This document shows positions 47,103-56,100 of a stretch of DNA of 64,000 nt, piece after piece (the first letter of the stretch is position 1; each line of letters begins with the position of its first letter). The notes beneath the pieces are model-generated. The model was not told where the DNA came from, ran no database searches, and saw only the letters and a list, made by a program, of their open reading frames with translations. The stretch comes from Sabellastarte sp. h YS-2021 (lineage: Eukaryota > Annelida > Polychaeta > Sabellida > Sabellidae). The stretch covers positions 151,552,881 to 151,616,880 of the forward strand of contig OZ024928.1 in the NCBI GenBank assembly GCA_964017235.1, written 5' to 3'. Both the position numbers and the translations under genes were made by a program.

Positions 47103-47400
47103 TGATCCTCCTTTAAAGAAATTATTCCCATTGAGCGATTTGATTGATCGAGGAGGGCACGTGACCTAGGTGACGGTCCCCATAGCAACGGAAGTGACGT
47201 CACTTCATTTTCAAATTTATACATGCACACATTAGATTTTATCCCGCGCATGCGCAGACTCTAAAATTTAAACTTTGCCCTAATCTTTTGCACGCGCATG
47301 CGCATACTAAATTTTTTACTATGTGTGTTACTAAAATTTAGAATGTGCATGCTCAATGGAAAAAATAATAGTATGCGCATGCGCGACTTAAATATTTGGA
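47103..47400 (+). promoter_or_regulatory. Internal copy of the regulatory module, upstream of the first rightward gene
   Basis: Contains 'catagcaacggaagtgacg' followed by TCA: an X-box half-site joined to a perfect CGGAAGTGACGTCA at 47,189-47,202. NRF-1-like GCGCATGCGC sites follow near 47,252, 47,295 and 47,375. The region 'gagcgatttgattgatcgag' echoes the TIR end. It looks like a diverged second copy of the TIR control region placed before the gene starting at 47,480. Confidence 0.6.
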
Positions 47401-47479
47401 AAAAGTGTTTAAAAGAGAAAGACAAGAATCACATGAATTATTCCAGATAAAGGGTTTGTAGAGAAAGGAATAAAAAAAA

Positions 47480-48331
47480 ATGGAATTGAGTTCAACTCTT
47501 TCAATATCAGTAAGACAGGGGGTTGGGAATTATGTGAAACTACTTCGAGAAAAGAATAGGAAGTCTTGGTGGATTAATTTGAGCAGTAGTTTATTTGAGA
47601 AAATTCTTTTGATGAAGGGTGAAATTCAAAAATGGATGCAAACGGGGGAAGAAAAGGAATGTTTGAAAATGGGAACAGTGGCTGTTCAAGTGAAAGTGTA
47701 TGAAGGGGAACATTATTTTTGTTTTGAAAAGAAGAATGGGGAATTTGTGAACAGAATTAATTTGAATGGAAAAGAATGGGTTCGATTGCACCAAATGATG
47801 GACAAAATTATGGGTCAATTAGATCCTAAAAAAGAAATTTTTGAGAAACCATTTTTAGTGCGGTATTATCCCAAACACGGGGAAGTGTTTTATTTTCATG
47901 AAGCATCAGCAGCCGCTGATTATCCGGGTGTTAAAATTTTGAAGAAAAAATTGACTCCTCCAACAAACTATGAATTTATGTTAATGGGGATAAGTTATGT
48001 TGTGAGAGAAATGATAAAAACATATTCAAGAAAAAATTGCGAGGGTTGTTTTATGGGGTATTTGAGTCAATTAGATCATAATCTTTGTCTTGTGGAGTGG
48101 GGTGATCAAGTAGATAATTATTATCATAGGGTAAAATCTACCTTAAAAGAGGAAAAAGTGGTAGAATTTTTCGAAGGGGCTTTAAAAAGTCTAGGGATAG
48201 ATGAAAGTATTTCATTTGAGAGAATAATGTCCATGGAAGATAAGGAAATAATGGATGTTGTAAAACCTGTAAATTATCCTCGTGAATATGAGATGTTGTT
48301 TAAACCTTTTGTAAAAGAAGAAGAAATGTAA
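47480..48331 (+). CDS. Element ORF1: possible PC4-like nucleic-acid-binding protein with Cys/His cluster
   Basis: 283 residues. Residues about 66-110 ('VAVQVKVYEGEHYFCFE' then 'RINLNGKEWVRLHQMMDKI') follow the PC4/Sub1 pattern of beta strands, then a ...W-x2-L... helix; PC4 folds bind single-stranded DNA. Residues about 187-203 carry C-x2-C-x9-H-x2-C ('NCEGCFMGYLSQLDHNLC'), a possible zinc site. I recall similar Cys/His-SQ-H-C proteins among uncharacterised invertebrate and fish ORFs, but cannot verify this. A single-stranded-DNA-binding partner for the element's polymerase would fit the context (inference). The start is the first ATG after the regulatory module; no stops. Confidence 0.6.
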   Translation: MELSSTLSISVRQGVGNYVKLLREKNRKSWWINLSSSLFEKILLMKGEIQKWMQTGEEKECLKMGTVAVQVKVYEGEHYFCFEKKNGEFVNRINLNGKEWVRLHQMMDKIMGQLDPKKEIFEKPFLVRYYPKHGEVFYFHEASAAADYPGVKILKKKLTPPTNYEFMLMGISYVVREMIKTYSRKNCEGCFMGYLSQLDHNLCLVEWGDQVDNYYHRVKSTLKEEKVVEFFEGALKSLGIDESISFERIMSMEDKEIMDVVKPVNYPREYEMLFKPFVKEEEM

Positions 48332-48379
48332 AAATATATTAAAAGTGGTTATGTGTTTTGTGGTGGTTGTCAAAGTTGC

Positions 48380-48556
48380 TAGGTGATGTAAAAATGTATA
48401 TAAATACGGTTGTCAATGCAAGTTCAAAGTTGTTAGGTGATGTAAAAATGTATATAGATACGGTTGTCAACGCAAGTTCAAAGTTGCTGGGTGATGTAAA
48501 ATGTATATAGATACGGTTGTCAACACAAATCAATGTTGCTTGGCAACCAAAGTGAC
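48380..48556 (+). promoter_or_regulatory. Three 53-bp repeats with TATA-like boxes, then X-box and CRE-like sites
   Basis: 'aaatgtatata' recurs at about 48,391, 48,444 and 48,498, each preceded by GTTGCTAGGTGATG-type text and followed by CGGTTGTCAA. Immediately before ORF2 are GTTGCTTGGCAAC (48,535-48,547, palindromic X-box form) and AGTGACGTTA. This is the spacer between ORF1 and ORF2 and probably the ORF2 promoter. Confidence 0.5.
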
Positions 48557-48563
48557 GTTATAG

Positions 48564-49804
48564 ATGTTAAATAAAATGTCCGTCATTTGTACTTTAGTCA
48601 AGATGGTGTACACAGTGTTTTTTAGACTCTGTCGTAAAGAAGATGTGTTTAACATTTTTCAAAATTTAAAAGTGCATTTGACAGGGGACTATGTAGCTTT
48701 AAAGTTAATTAAGGGGAAATTGAGTCTGTTAAAAGTATTTGTCAAAGATATGTCTATTGAGGAGTCCTTTGGGTTTAAGAGTTTTCAAGTGTCTTCATTA
48801 GACTTATTAGACCAAGGATACAGAGGGTACTTAGAAATAGAACATCGAGGGAGTTTTTTCACCTCACAGTATCTGGACATTGAAAGTAGTTTAAAAGAAC
48901 TGCAAAAGTTCTTGAATGAAAACAAAGTAGACTTGATGGAATTTCAAGACATGATTCATGTGTGTGGTTATCCCAGTCAAGCTAAAGTCATAGAGATTAA
49001 GGGATGTTCAAAAGCTATGAAGACATATTATTTTGCTCCAATGAAGAAAAGTATGGTGACACAAGTGATTGAAGAAGACAATCTTCCCACGAGTAAAAGT
49101 TTAGGAGTTGGAGCACCATGCCTCTGGGTAAATGGAGCAGAAGAAAGAAGTGAAAGACTGATGCCCCTTTATTTAGGTGCTCATTGTGAAGATCTTGTCA
49201 AATCCAGTCGTCAATTGATAAAAGCCAAACAAGTGATTTTTATTTTTGTGCAGCAACTTTCGGGTTATTTTCCCAGTGTGACATTGGAAAAAGAAACACC
49301 TGTGGGGAAAAAACCATTACACCCATTAGCCTGGCAGAAAGTATTCCATTCTGAAGATGCGGCTAGTTTTCTAAATAAAATAGTGGATCCTCTTCCCGAA
49401 AGAAGTTTGATTTTATTTTTATTTTTATTTTATTTGGGGTTTTACGTCGCTTTCAACACTGTACAGGTCATATCACGACGGGTAGTTGGAAGGGCAGAGG
49501 AAACCAGTACATAAGTTTGAGAATGATGATAATGATGAATTCAACATCTCCAAAGACTTTGTTTGAAGAACTGGACAAAATCTTAACAGATGTACAAACG
49601 CCAGACAATGAAGCGGAGAATCGATTAGAGTCATTATTAGCCATGACTGAGGGATCAGAAGGACTTGACAAAGAATTGTCTGGAGTTGAGCATGTTTTAG
49701 AAGATATGAACAGTTTCCAAATGATGTGCACTGTGTGTTACCAATTATCAAACGAAGGATGTCACTGCCATGAAATGAGGTGTGAACGATGTTTCGGTTT
49801 GTAA
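48564..49804 (+). pseudogene. Element ORF2, interrupted by a truncated SINE
   Basis: The first part (48,564-49,410, about 282 residues; alternative start ATG 48,576) is a mixed alpha/beta protein I do not recognise, with phrases such as 'VYTVFFRLCRKEDVFNIF' and 'LGVGAPCLWVNGAEERSE'. A SINE fragment at 49,411-49,512 adds 34 foreign hydrophobic codons and a stop at 49,514. The frame at 49,517-49,804 (95 residues, Cys/His-rich tail with C-x2-C spacings) resumes exactly in phase if the SINE and one copy of its 8-bp duplication are discounted. The ancestral protein was therefore about 375 residues. There is no natural ATG at 49,517 (TTG). This copy is probably non-functional or encodes a truncated protein. 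Confidence 0.7.
49411..49512 (-). mobile_element. 5'-truncated tRNA-SINE inserted in ORF2
   Basis: Matches the 3' part of the SINE at 59,267-59,503 ('ggggttttacgtcgctttca', 'catatcacgacgggtagttg', 'gaaaccagtacat') with a (TTTTA)n tail. It is flanked by AAGTTTGA at 49,403-49,410 and 49,513-49,520, an 8-bp target duplication. Truncation at the SINE 5' end is typical of LINE-driven insertion. Confidence 0.9.
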
Positions 49805-50307
49805 AAAGGTAACGAAATGATTTTTTTTAAAAACCCCGCTAAAATACTTGTGAAAAATATTGTTTTTCAAATTATAAATCATGAAAAAACCGATAAGTAA
49901 AACAACGTATATTTTAAAAGTGTTGTGACATTGAAAACCACACGAAAAATATATTGTGATGTCATGCATAAAATTTTAGTTACGCATGACGTTTTTTTAG
50001 TATCGTCCCGTTGATATGTAAATATGTTTATGAAACGTTTTAAAAATGTATTCATGAAGCGCTGTCTATTTATTTTTTATTTTAAAGTCATGAAAAAGAC
50101 AAAGAATAAAACTGTTTTATATATACAGTCGATATGAGTAAACAATAATAATAAAAATAAATGTAATTTTAAAAAAGTAAGAAAACTATGCATATTTTTG
50201 TTGATTTTCATCTCCTTGGATACCGACTGATGTCATGACTGAAATGTTCTTGTCAAATCATTTAACTTTGAGCTAGTGAAGGATTAGGACGTCTTTGAAC
50301 ATTTGCA
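49805..50307. other. AT-rich spacer between ORF2 and ORF3
   Basis: Contains an AATAAA at about 50,107, a possible poly(A) signal for the rightward transcripts. No CpG-rich regulatory module like those upstream of the other genes is obvious; only a 'gatgtcatgactg' motif near 50,230. Confidence 0.5.
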
Positions 50308-51003
50308 ATGTGTAACTTAACTTGTAACAAGTGTTTGAAATATCTACATCCAGTGAAAAAACCAAAAGGACCTTTTTATCCATACTGTTATTGGTGCCAC
50401 AAGTATCTTGGGCCAGTTACTGAAGAAGTGTACTTGCATGTATTTAGGTGCCAGTACCACCCACTCACCCGAACACAAGATGTCATGACTGCACTAGATT
50501 GGGGGCGCATCCGATGTTACTGTAGTATCTATCAAAAAATTCAAGACCATCTCGAGGGTTGAAGTCAGTATCCCTTTCCCTTGCATTCAGTGAGCACCAG
50601 TGTCCAGACAGAGTCAAGGAATCAAGATACAAGTGTACAAACCGAAGAGACAAGTTCTTCTGATGCAGAATCTGATGTAGAATCTGATGCAGAATCTATG
50701 GTAGTCAATGTGGGCTCGCCTGTGGAATTTAAAGTGAAATCGGAGGTGAAATCTCAAGACCCGATCCAACCAATTTTAGTGGACACAGAAGAGATCTCAG
50801 ATGAGGGTCCAATGGAGGTTCCAGACATGGTTCCAGACATGGTTCCAGACATGGTTCCAGAGACGGTTTCAGAGGTTCCAATTGTTAACCAATCAACATT
50901 GTCTTTCCAGTTTTCCAGCGTGCAAATTCAAATGTCAGTGCGCACGGGGGAAGGTGTACTGGTATGTTCGAAGACCTTGAATTTGCTGATTGAAGTGCCT
51001 TGA
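50308..51003 (+). pseudogene. Element ORF3: Cys-rich N-terminus and acidic C-terminus split by one TGA
   Basis: Residues 1-84 hold paired cysteines ('CNLTCNKC', 'YCYWCHKY', 'CQYH', 'RCYC'), suggesting two zinc sites. A TGA at 50,560-50,562 ends this frame, yet the same frame stays open to 51,003. The second part has two TSVQTE motifs 11 residues apart, an acidic Ser/Glu/Asp stretch ('SSSDAESDVESDAES'), three VPDM repeats and a structured tail. The second part lacks an ATG until 50,698. One protein of about 231 residues with a nonsense mutation is likeliest; stop readthrough or two separate proteins are alternatives. Function unknown; an LC8-binding, acidic regulator is a guess. Confidence 0.55.
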
Positions 51004-52132
51004 ACTGAATGATACTTCCGAGAACTGACATTTACATAATATATTCAGTATTTTGTCCCGAGACTTGAGGGAACTGTGTAACTTTTATTTTTTTAAAAGG
51101 TGAGAATTTTTTCCGTTTCTCGTTTAATGTCGCGTTTTGAGATACTGTATTTTTTTTAACTTATTCTAAAATTGTAAAACAAACCTAGTCTAAAATTTTC
51201 AAGAAATTTGAATTTTGTTGGAAAAAAGTATTTTAAAACAAAAAGTAGAAAAAATTTAGACTAGATTTGTTTTACAATTTTAGAATAAGTTAAAAAAGAA
51301 TACAGTCTTTAAAAAATAGGGTTTCATAAAAATAATATAACATATCTTAAAATGACGTCTTACTTGAAAGGAAAAAAAAAGTGTTAAAAAGCCAGTGATG
51401 TAACGTGTCTTAAACTTAGATTTTAAAAGCTTTTCCAAAACCTCCACTAAAATGAAGATGACTTTTGTACAAAAAATGTTTAGTTTTTGTAAAACTAGTA
51501 GAGTGCACTAGTTTTTTCATGTCTCACAAAAGATGTGAGGTTTAACTTTTCAAATGCGCAAAAGAAAGTAGTTTTTTTTCATAAAAATGTAAAAATTTTA
51601 TTGATGTATAAAAGGTTTAACCTTTAGGTGTTGAAATTGTTCCGTGATTAAAAGTTTTTTTTTTTTCATAAATATTTCTAATGTTTTTTTTGTTTTTTTT
51701 GTTTTTTTTTTGTTTTTTTTTTTGTTTTTTTTTTGCAATTATATAGATTAAAACATGCAAATAAATGTTGTATAAATATTATATAATTGAAAAAATTTTG
51801 TAAATTTTTAATTTTTGTGATTATAAACTTTGTGTTTACATAATAACATTGTTTTGTTAATTAGTAGTTTGTTATTATTTTCAAGTTAAAAAGTAAATTT
51901 TTATAATTTGTTAAACTCTTTAAATTTTATGAAATGTCTTTTTAAAAATTTTAACTTTAAACTTTTGTGATAAGTTAAATGATATAAAATTGCTAAAAAT
52001 GTTAAAGTTATAAATGTAAATTTTCACCGTTAAAATGTGTTTTAAGTTTATGGCTGAATAAAACAAGTGTATTGAATCTTGGGATTTTTTTTTTTATGGG
52101 GGGAATAAAAATTCCCCTTGATTGTTTACATT
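51004..52132. other. AT-rich convergence zone with large hairpin and poly-T tract
   Basis: Rightward and leftward genes meet here. 51,144-51,200 and 51,251-51,306 are inverted arms of about 55 bp ('acttattctaaaattgtaaa' against 'tttacaattttagaataagt') around a 50-bp loop. A T-rich run with TTTTTTTTG periodicity lies at about 51,655-51,735. An AATAAA lies near 52,057. A shared transcription end for both gene sets is plausible. Confidence 0.6.
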
Positions 52133-52594
52133 TTAAAAGTATGTTGATGAAGAGCTGCCCTGCAAATGTTGATAAGGAATTGCCATTCGATTTCTTCTCA
52201 ACACCACTCTCGCAAGGTATTCCAAAGAAAGGACACGATTGTATACTGCCCTTTTCAATTTTAACCTTGTTACCATGCTGCCTGCCCAGTCATACAAATA
52301 ATTTTTGTGGTAAAAATCCACCAGTTCTTCTACGGTTCCAAAGCAGATCAGATTTAGTTCTAACCTGTACTGATTTGCTAAATTTTCTCTCACTATTTGT
52401 CTGGTGAAAAGTTTGTCGGGGCCCATTTTTACCACCAAACTTATTTCTTGATTGACCGGATCAAACAGCACAATAAAAGAAAATGGCTCTGATAAGAAAT
52501 CAAAGCAATCTTTCAACTCTTTGACATGAACTATACAGCTCAACATCTTGAAAAAAAATTTGAATATAAAACGCCTAACGTCATCATGACGCAA
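52133..52594 (-). CDS. Element ORF4: degenerate SH2-like domain with BC/SOCS-box-like tail
   Basis: 153 residues, with a second possible start at Met17. Residues about 26-118 follow SH2 order: a strand 'FSFIVLF' where SH2 proteins have FLVRxS, 'EISLVVKM', 'FTRQIV', then 'QYRLELNLICFGTVEELVDFYH' matching the ...F.SLEELV.HY block, and 'LKLKRAV' as the last strand. The phosphotyrosine-binding Arg of the FLVR strand is absent (Leu here). Residues 123-132 'SLEYLARVVL' fit the BC-box pattern S/T-L-x3-C/A-x3-hydrophobic that binds elongin C in SOCS boxes. If right, this is a captured SOCS-like adaptor that might interfere with cytokine signalling or ubiquitination (inference). TGACGT-type sites lie just upstream (about 52,565-52,612). 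Confidence 0.5.
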   Translation of the reverse strand: MRHDDVRRFIFKFFFKMLSCIVHVKELKDCFDFLSEPFSFIVLFDPVNQEISLVVKMGPDKLFTRQIVRENLANQYRLELNLICFGTVEELVDFYHKNYLYDWAGSMVTRLKLKRAVYNRVLSLEYLARVVLRRNRMAIPYQHLQGSSSSTYF

Positions 52595-52724
52595 AATATT
52601 TCAGTGACGTTGAGATGTAAACTTCGTCACAATGAACTTAAAATTTGAATGAGGTCATGAAAGTTTCTTTTATCAATTTTATTTTTTACAAATAACTTAT
52701 TTACCTTATAATTACTTATGCTGG

Positions 52725-52965
52725 TGGAATGTGGTGGCGGAATGTGGTGGTGGTGGTGGTGGTGGAATGTGGTGGTGGTGGTGTTGGTGGTGGAGGTGGT
52801 GTTGGTGGTGGAGTGAAACTGAGGGTCAAGGGTAATATTAGGAGCGGGAGGAGGAGGAGGAGGAGGAAGAAAGAGGAGGAGGAGGAGGAAAGAGGAGGAG
52901 GAGGAGGAAAGAAGAGGAGGAAAGAGGAGGAGGAAAGAGGAGGAGGAGGAGGAGGAAAGACGAGA
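52725..52965. repeat. GGT/GGA microsatellite
   Basis: A (GGT)n-rich half (about 52,725-52,815) is followed by a (GGA)n-rich half (about 52,840-52,965), then CAA repeats near 53,010-53,045. It lies between PolB and ORF4. The long Ser, His/Pro or Gly/Arg frames across it are low-complexity artefacts. Confidence 0.92.
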
Positions 52966-53104
52966 ACAAAATAAAGATATCCACAATATGTATTTTATTA
53001 ACAATAATATTCAACAACAACAACAACATATGTATAACAACAAAACTTTACAACAAGTTTATGTACAACTATATACATTTTATTTTAAAAAAACACATTA
53101 AAGT

Positions 53105-56100
53105 TTATGTACAACTTTTCACAATTTTATTTAAACAATATCCCCACATATTGGCACCGGGATAGTCTTCACTCGTGTCATACTGCTCTTGGGTTTGTCC
53201 ACAACCCCAAAATGGATGCATGTGTACAAATACAAAATTGAAATCTTTCAAGGCTTGTAAGGCTTGGTCGAAATCATAATTGTACAAACGTCTTTCTTTG
53301 ATATAAGCTGTTGCAATCTCTTCTCTTTCACTAATCGTGCAATTATCCAAAGTTAGTAAATGTTCAAAGATAGAGGGATGAGATTGATCGCTGACTGGGG
53401 ATAAAATATGCTTCTCATCAAAACTAAATGCTTCTTTGGAAGGCCATGGACTTAACACTAAATCTAAGGATTTGGTATGGATGTTGTCCACCAGTTCACG
53501 TTTACAATAAAATTGGCTAAATCCGGTCTTTTCTTGTTCATAGGTAAAAATGGTGTTATTGTGCACCCTGAAGCTTTTATTGGTAGATGTGGATGGAATT
53601 CCAGTCTCCAACACTTTTTGGCTGGTGGCAAGAGCATTCTGTACAAAGTTTTTGTTGATGCCTTTCAGTGCAGTCTTTTCTTCCCCTTTCGCATCCCTTA
53701 GGACGTAGGTTTTGGAACACAAGGCCACCATCACCGTCCCTTCTTTTTCCAACTTAAAAAGTCCAGCTTGTCTCCTGTCATAGGCTTCATGATTGGCACA
53801 ACACTCTCTCGGGAACCAAAAAGGATTAGGTTGCACTCGATCTAGGTGACAACTGTGGAATAACTTGTCTTCAAAATCTTGTCGTTTTTCGGGCTTGATC
53901 ACATCTCTCAGGGTAGGGGCAGTAATAGCAAAGTAGGCCGAATCCGTATCCATTTCTATGTATTCAAAATCGGACTTGTCAACGTATTCCAGTAAAAAGT
54001 CATAATACCATTCTAGCATTTTTAACTTAGCGTATTGTAAGATGGCAAATCCAATCTGAATAGGGAGGTTTAACTTTTGGTGGGATTTCATCAATTCTAT
54101 TTCTGCAAAATCGTCTCCAAGATCTTCTATTTTCTTGAAAGTGGGCAGGTTTACTTTCAGTGAAATATCTCTGTTTCCTTTGACGTATTCAACCTTTTGA
54201 TGTTTTTCCTGGTCTATGATCATGGACCCATAAGCCGAGTTGCCCAGCAATTTCATAGTGTCCCCCAAAAGCAAGTGGTCTGGTGAGACATCTCCTTTGC
54301 ATCTGGCTTCGCTGACTTTCTCCCTGAACTCTTTAAAAGAGGCTTGGGGAAAAAACTCGATGACTTGATAGACTTCTGTCACTTCCAAACCGTGGTGTAT
54401 GTACCATTTGAGCAGTGGGGTCAACAGCAAGATCTTTTTGGCTTTCATGCCTCCTATCAACAATCTCCTAGGCTTGGTGGACATGTTGTATTTGGTGATG
54501 TGGTCTTGCATCAGGGAACCCATGGCACTGACTGGCACATCACAAGTACAAAAGATGGGACTCATTTCTTCAAAGTGACTTTTCAAATGTTCTGGGACTT
54601 GAATATCGACTTCGACCATGCCAAACAATGTTCCATCAACTACATCCTTTAGTATTTGGTCTTGTGTTAACGCTTTCTTATGGCTTTGGTAATAAGGCGG
54701 TAAATATTTATTCAGTGGTAAAGGCTGGTACTGACATTCTTTCATCTTGACTACTTTAAAACCTTGTTCTTTCAAATATGTTTCTTTATCCTGTGTCCTC
54801 TTTTGCCTCTTGGTCATCAGTTTTGGAAATTTTTCCCAGGTCTTGTTCGTGAGTCTACATGTGTGTCCATGGTACCAGCACCCGTCGAATTCATACACAG
54901 TTTTGTTGATGTGGTCATACCCATCACAAAAATAGGGACCTATGCGGTATTCTTGGCCTGTATTCATCAGGTGTTGAATCTGAATGCCTTTGGATTCGGC
55001 CTCTTTGTCCATCCAGGCAAACATGTGCAGATACTTTTTGTTGACTTTGGGTTTGAAGTCTGGACCTTGTCTTCTCACAAAATAACCCCCCGGCATATCT
55101 TCTCCTATGGCCCACAGATACAAAGCATTACAGTCATACCCCACAATATTCTGACACAGTTTCTTTTTTCTGATTCGAGTTTTCCCAGCCTCGTGGTATC
55201 TGGTGAAAATGATACTGGGTCCACCCACAATATTTTTCTTGATGATCTTGTAAAGATCAACGTCTTCCAGTCCAAATAAGGAACAGGTGGGTCTGTCTTG
55301 AAATAAAAATTTTCTGGCTACACCCGGGATACTCAAACATTCTTTTAAAAAATCGATTCCAATGTCTTTATAAAACACTTGCATTTTTTCTACTGCTTCC
55401 ACAAAAGGTTTCACGTCTAAATTGTTGTAGTATTCCAAAAAATCTTGAAAGGTTTCCATGCCCTGCCTTTTCCACACTTGCTGCAACATTTCATAATTTT
55501 GTACGAGACCCTCTCCTTCTCCCAGGGTGTTCTTTTGATTTAGCGTAGAGTAAAAAGCTTCTGGAAGAGGTAAGCTGGTGGCTTCCAATTTTCTTTCATC
55601 ATCAAACCATTCATAAGGGAAATAAAATTTAGATTCTTCTGTCTGATAGGCTTTCAAAAATTTCGCATAACTATAACCAGGAGCCAAATAGTTGGAAATG
55701 TCCAGGAACCTAAATTCTGGATTGGCAACACACATGTATTGATTGTTTTTCTTGACCACAAAATAATCGTTGGTTTCATGCAGCTTTAATGTTTTAGCGA
55801 GCTCCATTTTGATGAGGTTGATGTCGTATTTGGCACTATTGAAACCTAACACTGGTACTTCTCGCTTATATTTTTCGAGCTTCTTTTCTAGATCAGCTTC
55901 TAAGGGTACATCAAACATCTCACTGGCCAAGTCGTAAATGTGAGCGGCTATCTCGGTCATGTAGTCCACCATGTCCTTTAACAAGACTTTGAGGTCGGGA
56001 CTCACAAAACAGGTGGGTGAGTCATAGCCAGGTACATTGCTGCAGACACTGACGCTGATGGGGTGGTGTTTGGTTTTCCAGTGAATGGTTTGCTGGGTTG

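Noticed and set aside
51655-51735. Poly-T with TTTTTTTTG periodicity as a functional site
   Set aside because: Simple-sequence slippage in an AT-rich spacer explains it.
52627-53029. Ser-, His/Pro- and Gly/Arg-rich frames between PolB and ORF4
   Set aside because: They translate GGT/GGA/CAA microsatellites in different frames.
54344-55279. Plus-strand frames of 102 and 171 residues
   Set aside because: Antisense shadows of the intact PolB gene.
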